Source of the DNA: Phototrophicus methaneseepsis | Lineage (GTDB): Bacteria > Chloroflexota > Anaerolineae > Aggregatilineales > Phototrophicaceae | Length of the DNA: 64,000 bases | Assembly (NCBI RefSeq): GCF_015500095.1 | Contig: NZ_CP062983.1 | Location: 3,906,001 to 3,970,000 of the forward strand | Direction of reading: 5' to 3' | Shown: positions 1 through 8,980 of the stretch, piece by piece | Layout of the letters: the number at the start of each line of letters is the position of its first letter | Numbering within the stretch: position 1 is the first letter of the stretch | Translations under genes and position numbers: made by a program | The notes under the pieces: generated by a model | Database searches by the model: none | Seen by the model: only the letters and a program-made list of their open reading frames with translations | What the model was told of the DNA's origin: nothing

Positions 1-245
1 GATTCAGCCTCAGACGTTTGCTCCGTAGGAAAGCTCTCTGTAGAAGTTTCTTCAACCGTTGCATCGACCGTCCCATTTGCTGCAGATACTGCCGGGGTTG
101 TCGTTTGCATGGTTGGATCTGTCGTCAAAGTCAGTACATCATTGCCTGTTGTACTTGAATCAGACCCTTCGTCTGGCAAAACATCTCCACAAGCAGATAA
201 CAATACCATACATAGCCATAGCAAAACGATTCGTATTGAACGCAT
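1..245 (-). CDS. Lipoprotein, N-terminal part (cut by window edge)
   Basis: On the minus strand an open frame begins with ATG at 245 and runs without a stop to the window edge, giving 81 residues. A good ribosome binding site (GAGGAGGGA) precedes the start. Residues 1-20 form a lipoprotein signal peptide: a basic start (MRSIR), a hydrophobic stretch, then the lipobox LSAC ending at Cys19. After it comes a low-complexity linker rich in Thr, Ser, Asp and Glu, typical of a tether between a lipid anchor and a folded domain. The domain that would give a function lies outside the window. It is probably anchored to the outer face of the cytoplasmic membrane. Confidence 0.75.
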   Translation of the reverse strand, partial: MRSIRIVLLWLCMVLLSACGDVLPDEGSDSSTTGNDVLTLTTDPTMQTTTPAVSAANGTVDATVEETSTESFPTEQTSEAE

Positions 246-512
246 CGTCCCTCCTCGTCTCATAGTCATTGAAAGGTAAAATAGAATAGAGATACTGAAC
301 TGTGATTGTTCACTTAAATCCAAGTCAAAATTTTTGAGAGTTAAACATAGATAAATGAGTCATTCCATGCATTAGTATAGAATATCACTTGCTGTATAGG
401 TGCAATGTCATTGGTTAAACTGGGAAATATCGTCTTAATAATTATCTTTTGAAGATCACCTTATAGAAACGTATCGAAAACAGACGCGTCATTTATCGTC
501 AGGCAATCATTT

Positions 513-2003
513 ATGGACCAATTTATAGGGATTGATATCGGGACTTCCAGTGCGAAGGTGACATTGGTAGATGTAACCACGGGTGTGATAAAAGCGACAA
601 CCCATGCAGACTACCCTGTTTATCATCCAGAACCAGGCCATGCAGAACAAAATCCAGATGATTGGTGGCATGCAGTGATCGATTGCCTGCGTCAACTACA
701 ACAAAGTTATTCTCTTAAAGAGGTGGCAGGCATAGGCCTAACAGGCCAGATGCATGGAACTGTTTTCCTGGGCGCTGATAAAAAGCCTGCTTATCCAGCC
801 ATTATCTGGGCAGATCAGCGTAGTGCACCCATATTACCTCATATTCAGGATGTCATCGGAATAGAGCCATATGTGCGCATAGCTGGCACGCGTCCTGTAG
901 CAGGATTTATGGTCAGCACGCTGGCCTGGCTGGCACAAAATCAGCCTCAGATACTTGAAAACAGCGCTTACGTTCTGCTGCCTAAAGATTATATTCGCCT
1001 CAAGCTCACAGGTACAATCGGCACAGATATTACAGATGCCTCAGCAACAGGTTTATTCGATGTCTTGCATGAGACGTGGTCCCAAGAAGTCATTAGCAAA
1101 CTAGGGCTACCAGGTGACAAACTCGCGTCCGTTTCGGCATCAGGCCAGGTCATAGGGCGAATAACGCCCCTTGCTGCTGAGGCGTGTGGACTCGCGGCAG
1201 GTATTCCTGTCATCGCTGGCTGTGCAGATCAACCTGCCCAAGCTGTGGCAAATGGCATTGTCAGCACACAAAATGTGTCATTGACTATAGGAAGTGGTGG
1301 TCAAATATTCGTCCCAACCATACTCAGCAACCGCCCTGTACCAGATGCAAGGCTGCATTTTTTTAACCATGCTGTACCTGGGTTTGCTTATGCACTTGGC
1401 GCAATCTTATCCGCTGGATTATCTCTGCATTGGCTGCGGGACCTCTTTGGCCTGGGAGATTACGCCACCTTAGCAGCTGCCGCAGAAACGACCCCACCCG
1501 GTGCGGAAGGGCTTATCTTCCTGCCCTATCTTTATGGTGAACGAACCCCTTATATGGATGCACAGGCACGCGGAGCTTTTATCGGACTGACACATCGTCA
1601 TTCCCAGGCGCACATGGCTCGCGCTGTGATAGAAGGCGTTTGCTTTGCCCTGCGCCAAACGTTGGAAATTGCCCTGAAGCAAAGACAGGATGCAAAACCA
1701 CCCACGCTAATCGGTTCTGGGGGCGCGTTGTCGCAACCGATCTGGCAAACAATTCTGACCGATATTCTAGGACAACCCTTACAAGTCTCTCAAATTCAAG
1801 AGCAGACAAGCACAGGGGCAGCTTTACTCGCCAGCATTGGCACAGGCACATTTGCCGATTTTGACCAGGCAACAGCAGCAATGAGCCGACCCAGCCAGCC
1901 CATTGAACCCAACTTCGCCCACTATGAACGCTATCAAACTCGCTATGAGCAATTCAGCAATTTATACTCAACCCTGAAAGACGACTTTCATAAGCTGGAT
2001 TAA
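513..2003 (+). CDS. xylB: Xylulokinase (FGGY family)
   Basis: A 496-residue FGGY carbohydrate kinase, close to the usual XylB length. The N-terminal phosphate motif GIDIGTSSAK (6-15) carries the conserved Asp8. The GLTGQMHG segment near residue 75, typical of xylulokinase, and the WADQR motif near 110 follow. Asp239 in AGCADQ is the likely catalytic base, and LTIGSGGQ near 257 is the second phosphate motif. The expected reaction is ATP-dependent phosphorylation of D-xylulose to xylulose 5-phosphate in the cytoplasm. No xylose isomerase is visible nearby, and the neighbours are inositol genes, so another ketose or polyol is possible. The gene ends 14 bp from a convergent dehydrogenase. Confidence 0.88.
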   Translation: MDQFIGIDIGTSSAKVTLVDVTTGVIKATTHADYPVYHPEPGHAEQNPDDWWHAVIDCLRQLQQSYSLKEVAGIGLTGQMHGTVFLGADKKPAYPAIIWADQRSAPILPHIQDVIGIEPYVRIAGTRPVAGFMVSTLAWLAQNQPQILENSAYVLLPKDYIRLKLTGTIGTDITDASATGLFDVLHETWSQEVISKLGLPGDKLASVSASGQVIGRITPLAAEACGLAAGIPVIAGCADQPAQAVANGIVSTQNVSLTIGSGGQIFVPTILSNRPVPDARLHFFNHAVPGFAYALGAILSAGLSLHWLRDLFGLGDYATLAAAAETTPPGAEGLIFLPYLYGERTPYMDAQARGAFIGLTHRHSQAHMARAVIEGVCFALRQTLEIALKQRQDAKPPTLIGSGGALSQPIWQTILTDILGQPLQVSQIQEQTSTGAALLASIGTGTFADFDQATAAMSRPSQPIEPNFAHYERYQTRYEQFSNLYSTLKDDFHKLD

Positions 2004-2017
2004 GCGTAATCTGTTGG

Positions 2018-3058
2018 TTATCTCACATCGTCCACATAGACGATGCGCCCCTCATGCTGGGAAATGGTAGCGGCCACGCTCGCCTGGAGCGCAGCACGTG
2101 CATCCTGCGGCGTGACGATGGGGGCCTTCCCCTGCCTGAGGCACTCGACGAAGTGCTCAATTTGAGCTGTGTAAGCAGGACCAAAGCGCTCCGGGAAGTG
2201 CGGCACCACATCATGATGCACACCAGCTTTATTCATGAGTAACAGCGGTGTCTCTCGTAAATAGCCAATATGCAAAGTACCTTCAGTGCCAACGATCTCG
2301 CATTGGATGTCATATCCATAAATAGCCGTCCGGCTGACTTCAACATTGCCGACAGCTTCGTTAGCAAAGCGAAGCGAGATAACAGCCGTATCCACATCTC
2401 CTACAGTTTGTAACTCCGGATAAACCAGCGATGTCGCCTCCGTATAGACGCGTGCTATATCTGACTGCATCAGCCAGCGAACCGCATCAAAATCGTGAAT
2501 GCCCATGTCAATAATGAGGCCACCGCTCATAGCCGGATTGGCATAATCCAGGCTTGTAGGAAATGGATCCCGGCCAACAGAGCGAATCATCACAGGCTGC
2601 CCAATTTCACCGGCCTCAATACGTGCCCTGGCTGCGGCATATCCCTTATCGAAGCGCCGCATAAACCCAACCTGGAACAGCACACCCGCTTTTTCTACAG
2701 CATGAATCATCTCATCTGTAGCGGCAAGCGTCAGGGCCGTCGGCTTCTCGCAAAAAATCGCCTTCCCGGCTTCTGCTGCCGCAATGACCACCTCACGATG
2801 CGTACTGGTCGGGGTTGCGACGATAACCGCATCAATATCACGCTGCTCCAACAACGCCGCCACAGTCGGATAGACGCGTACACCATTGAACTGATCTGCA
2901 AAGAGGCCTGTCACTTCCGGGCGCATATCACAGACAGCCACCAGGGAAGCACCATCAATCTGCCGAGCGACATGGGTCCCATAAACCTGGCCCATGCGCC
3001 CTAACCCGATAACAGCGACCTTAATCTTGGAATTTGTATGGGGATTTGTCGTGGACAT
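2018..3058 (-). CDS. Gfo/Idh/MocA oxidoreductase, inositol 2-dehydrogenase-like
   Basis: A 346-residue NAD(P)-dependent sugar or polyol dehydrogenase. Residues 13-40 form a Rossmann entry with the motif GLGRMG. The family EKP signature lies near residue 100 (EKPTAL), supplying the probable catalytic Lys. GFMRRFD follows near 130, and GIHDFD near 185 supplies the catalytic Asp/His region. GFMRRFD and GIHDFD resemble IolG and scyllo-inositol dehydrogenases. It is divergent from the IclR regulator and 226 bp away from it, so both may share one regulated intergenic region. A second Gfo/Idh gene (7963-8979) sits inside the iol operon. One of the two may therefore act on scyllo- or D-chiro-inositol, but substrate cannot be read from sequence. 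Confidence 0.8.
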   Translation of the reverse strand: MSTTNPHTNSKIKVAVIGLGRMGQVYGTHVARQIDGASLVAVCDMRPEVTGLFADQFNGVRVYPTVAALLEQRDIDAVIVATPTSTHREVVIAAAEAGKAIFCEKPTALTLAATDEMIHAVEKAGVLFQVGFMRRFDKGYAAARARIEAGEIGQPVMIRSVGRDPFPTSLDYANPAMSGGLIIDMGIHDFDAVRWLMQSDIARVYTEATSLVYPELQTVGDVDTAVISLRFANEAVGNVEVSRTAIYGYDIQCEIVGTEGTLHIGYLRETPLLLMNKAGVHHDVVPHFPERFGPAYTAQIEHFVECLRQGKAPIVTPQDARAALQASVAATISQHEGRIVYVDDVR

Positions 3059-3093
3059 AAGCGCTTACTCATAAGATATATTTTCAATAAGTC

Positions 3094-3110
3094 GTTCCAT
3101 TTAATAGAAT
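3094..3110. promoter_or_regulatory. Imperfect palindrome, possible IclR-type site
   Basis: The sequence TTCCATTTAATAGAA (3095-3109) is an inverted repeat with arms TTCnATT/AATnGAA around one central base and one mismatched pair. It lies about 40 bp upstream of the minus-strand dehydrogenase start. Its general form resembles operators bound by IclR-family proteins. It could be a weaker site for the neighbouring regulator, but the region is AT-rich and chance is possible. Confidence 0.3.
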
Positions 3111-3234
3111 AGTATGAAGAAATATCTTTTTTTACCACTTATTCAGGAATTGCTTGCCGACTATTGAACAGAGTAGTACACTCTGGTGGTATAAATCTCA
3201 ACAAAATATGATATTTCGTTTTTGAGCCACATAC

Positions 3235-3255
3235 TTGTTGCATATGATGCAACAA
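3235..3255. promoter_or_regulatory. Perfect palindromic operator candidate for the IclR regulator
   Basis: TTGTTGCAT and ATGCAACAA are exact reverse complements (9 bp each) separated by three bases. The site ends 29 bp before the regulator start codon. A 9+9 perfect palindrome directly upstream of an autoregulated transcription-factor gene is the expected form of an operator. It would control the regulator and, because the genes overlap, the whole iolC-B-D-G-aldolase transcript. Confidence 0.6.
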
Positions 3256-3284
3256 CTGCATAAAGAATTTGATACAGAAAAATT

Positions 3285-4079
3285 ATGAGTGAAGTTCAAT
3301 CCCTGGCCCGCGGCCTTAAGATATTGAATCAATTCATTGATTCAGATCACAGCCTGGGTATTACAGAATTAGCAAATGAACTCCATATTGATAAAAGCAC
3401 CGTCTCCCGCCTTGTGAAGACTTTTGTTAACTATGGCTATTTGCAGCCAGAAGTCGGCTCACGCCGATTCGTCCCAGGCCATCGTCTGGAAGAATTCAGT
3501 TGGTCCCTGCAAAACCAAACGCCCCTACGTGCGAAAGCAAAGCGCTACCTGAATTGGCTGGTTGAACAAACCGATGAATGCGCTCATACAGCCGTTTACA
3601 GTCAGGGCGGCACACTCGTCATTGACGATGTGGAAGGTAAAGGCGCACTGCGTGTTGTAGGCAACACAGGCCGGGTCATTCCTCTACACTGCACCGCTGT
3701 GGGCAAGGGCCTGATCGCTTTCGGCAACTATCCGTTACCAACCAAACTAAATCCATATACAGAGCGCACAATCACCCGTCCGCATGATCTCAAACAACAC
3801 CTTGAGACTATCCGGCAACAAGGCTATGCGCTCGATGATGAAGAGCATGAACCAGGGGTACGCTGTATTGCGGCCCCCGTCTATAACTATGCTGGCATTG
3901 CCATTGCGACCATTGGCATCTCCGGCCCCACAGTGCGCATTACGCCCATACGAGTTAAAGCGGTTGCTGATCTTGTTATGCGTGCAGCAAGCGGCTTATC
4001 ACAAGAACTGGGATTCGCCCCCGGTAAAAAACGGCCTTCAGATTTAAACGGAAATAATCATCATGACGAAAAAATATGA
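3285..4079 (+). CDS. IclR-family transcriptional regulator of the inositol operon
   Basis: A 264-residue regulator of normal IclR length. Residues 1-70 hold a winged helix-turn-helix (GITELANELHIDKSTVSRL near 24-42 is the recognition unit). Residues 80-250 form the ligand-binding domain, with the typical LHCTAVGKG segment near 133 and IAAPVYNYAG near 195. The gene overlaps iolC by 17 bp, so regulator and pathway are one transcript. This predicts autoregulation through the palindrome just upstream. Most Firmicute iol operons use a DeoR-type IolR instead, so this is a lineage-specific choice of regulator. The inducer is unknown, plausibly an inositol breakdown product. No strong Shine-Dalgarno precedes the ATG. 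Confidence 0.88.
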   Translation: MSEVQSLARGLKILNQFIDSDHSLGITELANELHIDKSTVSRLVKTFVNYGYLQPEVGSRRFVPGHRLEEFSWSLQNQTPLRAKAKRYLNWLVEQTDECAHTAVYSQGGTLVIDDVEGKGALRVVGNTGRVIPLHCTAVGKGLIAFGNYPLPTKLNPYTERTITRPHDLKQHLETIRQQGYALDDEEHEPGVRCIAAPVYNYAGIAIATIGISGPTVRITPIRVKAVADLVMRAASGLSQELGFAPGKKRPSDLNGNNHHDEKI

Positions 4080-5079
4080 TTTACTCTGCATGGGGCGCAG
4101 CTCCATCGACCTTTATTCAAATAATGTAGGCACCCCTTTTGTCGATATTGATAGCTTCGCCGCTTATGTCGGCGGTTCACCAACCAATATCAGCGTTGGA
4201 GCAACCCGCCTCGGCCTGGATGTCGCCCTGCTGACCGCAGTTGGAGAAGACCCTGTTGGCGATTTCATTCTGAACTTCCTGGATAAAGAAGGCGTGGCAA
4301 CAGATTATATCCCGCGCAAAAAAGAGCATCGCACAAGCGCTGTTGTCCTCGGCATCGAACCACCTGATAAATTCCCGCTGGTTTACTACCGCGATAACTG
4401 CGCCGACATCAATATCACCATTGATGATGTGCTGGCCGCACCAGTCACAGATTGCAGCGTCTTCCAATTCGCAGGAACAAATCTCAGCAAAGAGCCCAGC
4501 CGCAGCGCCACGCTTTATGCTGCCGAACTGGCTAAACGGGCTGGGGCAACAGTTGTCTTCGATGGCGATTTCCGGCCCGATCAATGGCACGATGTACGGG
4601 CATTTGGCGTCTCGGTACGCTCAGCCCTCCGGCTAATTGATGTCGTCATTGGCACAGAGGACGAAATTAATGCGGCTGTCCTGACCGATGCCGCCCAGAT
4701 GAAGCTCACGCATAGCCAGGTTTCCGATACAAAAGTCGCTGGGGATTCTCGTGATGCTATTCAGATTATGCTGGAAGCAGGCGTGAAAGCAGTCATTGAA
4801 AAAATTGGGCCAGAAGGCGCACGCGTTCATCAATCTGGAAAGCCCCCCATACACGTTCCCGGCTTCCCAGTAGAAATTTACAACATCCTCGGTGCAGGTG
4901 ATGCTTTCGGCGGCGGCTTTTTATACGGCCTCGTCAATAACTGGGGTTGGTATAAATCCGCCCGATTAGGCAATGCCTGCGGCGCTATCGTCGTGACAAA
5001 ACACGGCTGCGCCAACTTCATGCCAACAATGGATGAAGTGCTGACCTTTGCTGAATCATACGGCGGCCTGGATGAATAA
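4063..5079 (+). CDS. iolC: 5-dehydro-2-deoxygluconokinase (PfkB family)
   Basis: A 338-residue PfkB sugar kinase. The N-terminal segment GGSPTNISVGATRLG (residues 38-52) and the C-terminal GAGDAFGGGF with catalytic Asp280 are both intact. The opening MGRSSIDLYSNNVG is characteristic of IolC rather than of ribokinase. It phosphorylates 5-dehydro-2-deoxy-D-gluconate to the 6-phospho form, the step before aldol cleavage in inositol breakdown. The start ATG lies inside the end of the regulator gene (17 bp overlap), indicating coupled translation. IolB follows after 42 bp. Confidence 0.93.
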   Translation: MTKKYDLLCMGRSSIDLYSNNVGTPFVDIDSFAAYVGGSPTNISVGATRLGLDVALLTAVGEDPVGDFILNFLDKEGVATDYIPRKKEHRTSAVVLGIEPPDKFPLVYYRDNCADINITIDDVLAAPVTDCSVFQFAGTNLSKEPSRSATLYAAELAKRAGATVVFDGDFRPDQWHDVRAFGVSVRSALRLIDVVIGTEDEINAAVLTDAAQMKLTHSQVSDTKVAGDSRDAIQIMLEAGVKAVIEKIGPEGARVHQSGKPPIHVPGFPVEIYNILGAGDAFGGGFLYGLVNNWGWYKSARLGNACGAIVVTKHGCANFMPTMDEVLTFAESYGGLDE

Positions 5080-5121
5080 AGACTTCTATATTGCTCAGTT
5101 CACTTATTAAAGGAATTTTTC

Positions 5122-6006
5122 ATGAATTATACGTCGAATAATATGATCGTAAAATCTCAGGATAACGGCGGCTCAGGCATCTTTGCGAGCGTTGATGCGG
5201 CAAGTGCGGGCTGGGATTACCTGAATATGGCCGCATTACGGCTCAATAAAGGCGAAACATACAGTACCAACGTCGGCGAACACGAGCACGTCACCGTTAT
5301 TTTAGGCGGTCGCTGCCATATTCGTACAAGCACGGGAGAATATCTCGATCTGGGTAGGCGGCCTAACGTCTTCAGCGGGATGCCCTGGGCGCTCTATTTA
5401 CCGCGCAATGTCGATTTTGAGATTGAAGCACTCACCGATAACCTCGAAGTGGCCTCTTGCTGGGTCCCCACCGACGAAGATCATCCGGCTCAACTCGTCA
5501 CACCTGATATGAGCCAGGTTGAAATACGCGGCGGAGCCAACGCCACACGCCAGATTAATGGCATCCTGCCCCCTGGTTTCGATTGCCATCGGCTCGTCTG
5601 TGTGGAGGTATACACGCCCTCCGGCAACTGGTCCAGCTACCCACCACATAAACACGATGTCCATACAGAAGCCGAAGATGGCACCGTGTTAGAAGCTGAT
5701 CTGGAAGAAATCTACTTTTATAAAATAGATAATCCCAATGGTTATGCTTATCAACGCGTTTACAATGACGACCGCAGCATTGATGGCCTCATGATGGCAG
5801 AAAATCATGATGCTGTGCTCGTGCCAGAAGGCTACCATCCCGTCGTCAGCGCGCATGGCTACACCACTTATTATCTCAACTTCCTGGCCGGGTCGGCACA
5901 GTCGCTCGCCAATAGTGACGACCCTGCCTATAGCTGGGTAAAAGGCACATGGACCTATCAGGACCCACGCCTGCCGATTGTGCATCACGGCATGGAGCCA
6001 CGCTAA
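5122..6006 (+). CDS. iolB: 5-deoxy-glucuronate isomerase
   Basis: A 294-residue KduI/IolB-type double cupin. Metal-binding His and Glu residues are visible in GEHEHVTVILGG (near 53-64), in SYPPHKHDVHTEAEDG (near 172-187) followed by EEIYFYK, and in EGYHPVVSAHGYTTYYLNF near 237. It isomerises 5-deoxy-D-glucuronate to 5-dehydro-2-deoxy-D-gluconate, the substrate of IolC. The start is well supported by AAGGA eight bases before the ATG. It sits between iolC and iolD in the same direction with short gaps, as expected for one operon. Confidence 0.93.
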   Translation: MNYTSNNMIVKSQDNGGSGIFASVDAASAGWDYLNMAALRLNKGETYSTNVGEHEHVTVILGGRCHIRTSTGEYLDLGRRPNVFSGMPWALYLPRNVDFEIEALTDNLEVASCWVPTDEDHPAQLVTPDMSQVEIRGGANATRQINGILPPGFDCHRLVCVEVYTPSGNWSSYPPHKHDVHTEAEDGTVLEADLEEIYFYKIDNPNGYAYQRVYNDDRSIDGLMMAENHDAVLVPEGYHPVVSAHGYTTYYLNFLAGSAQSLANSDDPAYSWVKGTWTYQDPRLPIVHHGMEPR

Positions 6007-6056
6007 TTGATGCATAATTCGCCAAACAAAATAGAGTTTATTGAAAGAGATTCATC

Positions 6057-7922
6057 ATGAGCCAGACAATCCGCCTGACAATGGCACAGGCCTTAATCCA
6101 TTATCTATCGCAGCAGTACGTGGCCCGCGATGGCAAAGAGAACGCGTTTTTCGCCGGGGTATGGGGCATCTTCGGCCATGGGAACGTAGCAGGCATCGGC
6201 CAGGCGCTCCAACAATACGCTTCTGAAATCCGCTACTATCAGAGCCGCAATGAACAGGCACAGGTCCATGCTGCCGCAGCCTATGCCAAGCATAAGAACC
6301 GCCTGCAAACCTTCGCTTGCACGTCTTCCATCGGGCCCGGTGCCACCAATATGATTACAGGCGCGGCCCTCGCCACAGTAAACCGTCTGCCTGTCCTACT
6401 GCTGCCAGGAGACATCTTCGCTGAGCGCATCCCGGCCCCGGTGCTACAACAAATCGAATCAGAACATTCACAGGATTTCAGCGCGAATGATTGCTTTAAG
6501 CCTATCTCGCGCTACTGGGATCGCATTAATCGCCCTGAACAGCTTGTTGCCTCTCTGCCAGAAGCGATGCGTGTACTTACGTCACCGGCAGATACAGGGG
6601 CCGTCACGCTGGCGCTGCCGCAAGACGTTCAGGCAGAAGCATTCGACTACCCCACAAGCCTATTCGAAAAGCGCATCTGGACCATTCCACGCAATCGCCC
6701 AGATGCAGATCTATTGATGAAAGCCGCTGAATGGATTCGCAGCAGCAAACAGCCCATTATCGTGGCAGGTGGTGGCGTCCACTACAGCGAGGCGAACGAA
6801 GCCCTGCGCCGCTTTGTGGAGCAAACAGGGATCCCGATTGGTGAAACGCAAGCTGGCAAGGGTGCTCTCAATTACGATCATCCCCTGAACCTGGGAGCGC
6901 TCGGTGTGACAGGCACAGAAGGGGCCAATCTGCTAGCGCAAGAAGCCGATCTCATTATCGGCATTGGTACACGCTACAGTGACTTCACCAGTGCGAGCAA
7001 AACCGCCTTCCGCAACCCAGACGTCCGCTTCATCAATATCAACGTCGCAGAATTCGACGCTTACAAGCACCACGCCCTGCCCCTGGTTGGCGATGTCCGC
7101 GCCACGCTGGCGGAACTCTCGCAAGACCTGGGCGACTATCATACAACCAGCAATTATCAACAGCGCGCCAAAGCTTACAACAGAGAATGGGATGCAGAAG
7201 TCAGCCGCATCTACAATCTGGAGCATGAACCCATGCTCAGCCAGGGCGAAGTCATCGGCATGGTCAACAGCTACAGTCAACCCCAGGATGTCGTCCTATG
7301 TGCGGCTGGTAGCCTGCCAGGGGATCTGCATAAATTATGGCGGACGCGCAGCCCGCGCGGCTATCACCTGGAATACGGTTATTCCTGCATGGGCTATGAA
7401 ATCGCCGGGGGAATGGGGGTCGCTATGGCCGCGCCGGAAAGTGATGTCTACGTCATGGTTGGCGATGGCAGCTATTTGATGATGAACAGCGAGATTGTCA
7501 CTATGGTGCAGGAAGGCATCAAGGCCACCATCATCCTGATCGACAACCATGGTTTTGCCAGCATTGGCGGCCTCTCCAAGAGCGTGGGCAGTGATGGGTT
7601 CGGCACCAAATATCGTTATCGTACCGAGAGCGACCACCTTGATGGGGAAACGCTGCCCGTTGATTTCGCCAAGAACTGCGAAAGCCTGGGGGCACACGTC
7701 ATCCATGCCCACGACCGCGAAAGCCTCATGCAGGCACTCCAGGAAGCTAAAACAATTGTGAATAGACCGGTGTGCATCATCACGGAAACAGACCGCCGCC
7801 AACGTGTCGGGGGTTATGAATCCTGGTGGGATGTTCCTGTGGCGGAAGTCTCGGAAAATCCAGAGGTGCGAGACGCCCGCAAAGACTATGAATCATCAAA
7901 ATCCCAAGAACGCTTTTTTTAA
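6057..7922 (+). CDS. iolD: 3D-(3,5/4)-trihydroxycyclohexane-1,2-dione hydrolase
   Basis: A 621-residue thiamine-diphosphate enzyme of the acetolactate synthase superfamily, at IolD length. Glu66 in the segment NEQAQVHAAAAYA is the likely ThDP-activating glutamate. The ThDP/Mg motif runs from GDGS (469-472) to Asn497. It opens the inositol-derived ring to 5-deoxy-D-glucuronate, which IolB then uses. GAAAGAGA lies before the ATG. Order and spacing (50 bp after iolB, 40 bp before iolG) support one transcript. The upstream dehydratase IolE is not present in this window. Confidence 0.94.
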   Translation: MSQTIRLTMAQALIHYLSQQYVARDGKENAFFAGVWGIFGHGNVAGIGQALQQYASEIRYYQSRNEQAQVHAAAAYAKHKNRLQTFACTSSIGPGATNMITGAALATVNRLPVLLLPGDIFAERIPAPVLQQIESEHSQDFSANDCFKPISRYWDRINRPEQLVASLPEAMRVLTSPADTGAVTLALPQDVQAEAFDYPTSLFEKRIWTIPRNRPDADLLMKAAEWIRSSKQPIIVAGGGVHYSEANEALRRFVEQTGIPIGETQAGKGALNYDHPLNLGALGVTGTEGANLLAQEADLIIGIGTRYSDFTSASKTAFRNPDVRFININVAEFDAYKHHALPLVGDVRATLAELSQDLGDYHTTSNYQQRAKAYNREWDAEVSRIYNLEHEPMLSQGEVIGMVNSYSQPQDVVLCAAGSLPGDLHKLWRTRSPRGYHLEYGYSCMGYEIAGGMGVAMAAPESDVYVMVGDGSYLMMNSEIVTMVQEGIKATIILIDNHGFASIGGLSKSVGSDGFGTKYRYRTESDHLDGETLPVDFAKNCESLGAHVIHAHDRESLMQALQEAKTIVNRPVCIITETDRRQRVGGYESWWDVPVAEVSENPEVRDARKDYESSKSQERFF

Positions 7923-7962
7923 CTTCAACGACTTAACTAGGACTATTGAAAGATATTGATCA

Positions 7963-8979
7963 ATGACCGACAAATTAAGATTAGGCCTGGTTGGGACCGG
8001 GCGTATCGGCAGGTTGCACGTCGCCACATTAAAACAGCGCGTACCCCAGGCCGAGCTCATCAGCGTGACGGATGTTAACATGCAATCCGCGCAAGAATGC
8101 GCCGAGCAGTACGGCATCAAGCAGGTAGCAGCCTCCCTAGACGACATCCTCGCAGATGACACAATCGACGCTGTGGTGATCTGCTCCAGCACCGACACGC
8201 ACGCCCCTTTCATCACCCAGGCCGCTAAAGCCGGGAAGCATATCTTCTGTGAGAAGCCCATTGCTGCCAACCTGGCCGCCATTGACGCGGCCCTCGCTGC
8301 CGTCGAAGAAGCAGACGTCAAGCTTATGATCGGCTTCAACCGCCGCTTCGATAGCAATGCAGCCCGCATCAAAAGTGCCATTGACGCAGGCGAGATAGGC
8401 ATACCTCACCTGATGCATATCATCAGCCGCGACCCTGCCCCGCCCCCAATCGAATATATCAAAGTCTCCGGCGGGATCTTCTTTGATATGATGATTCATG
8501 ATTTCGACATGGCTCGGTTCTTATTGGGCGATGTGGAAGAAGTCTATGCGGCTGGCGGTGTGATGGTGGACCCTGCGATTGGCGAAGCCGGCGACATCGA
8601 TACAGCCTGCGTGACGCTTAAGTTCAAAAATGGCGCTATCGGCACCATCGACAACAGCCGCCAGGCTGTTTATGGCTACGATCAGCGGATTGAAGTCTTC
8701 GGCAGCAAAGGCGCTGCCAAGGCAGAAAATGTCTATCCCAATGCGGTGACGATCAGCACAGATCAAACGGTCCAGCAGGATAAGCCGCTGCACTTCTTCA
8801 TTGAGCGTTACGTGGCTTCTTATCAAACAGAATTGGCCGCCTTTGTGGATTCCGTGCTCCAGGGTACGCCATCGCCTGTCAGTGGGCAGGATGGACATGC
8901 CCCGGTTGTGCTGGCAATGGCTGCACTGCGCTCCTTGAAAGAAAACCGACCGATTTCCTTGAGCGAGATGGCCGTCTAG
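7963..8979 (+). CDS. iolG: Inositol 2-dehydrogenase
   Basis: A 338-residue Gfo/Idh/MocA enzyme. Residues 11-16 (GTGRIG) form the nucleotide-binding turn, Lys98 in EKP is the probable catalytic lysine, and Asp175 and His179 in FFDMMIHDFD complete the typical inositol dehydrogenase triad. It oxidises myo-inositol to 2-keto-myo-inositol with NAD. Operon position after iolD supports IolG over the other Gfo/Idh gene at 2018-3058. A GAAAGA element lies about 15 bases before the start, as before iolD. The stop codon is separated by one base from the ATG of the aldolase. Confidence 0.9.
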   Translation: MTDKLRLGLVGTGRIGRLHVATLKQRVPQAELISVTDVNMQSAQECAEQYGIKQVAASLDDILADDTIDAVVICSSTDTHAPFITQAAKAGKHIFCEKPIAANLAAIDAALAAVEEADVKLMIGFNRRFDSNAARIKSAIDAGEIGIPHLMHIISRDPAPPPIEYIKVSGGIFFDMMIHDFDMARFLLGDVEEVYAAGGVMVDPAIGEAGDIDTACVTLKFKNGAIGTIDNSRQAVYGYDQRIEVFGSKGAAKAENVYPNAVTISTDQTVQQDKPLHFFIERYVASYQTELAAFVDSVLQGTPSPVSGQDGHAPVVLAMAALRSLKENRPISLSEMAV

Positions 8980-8980
8980 C

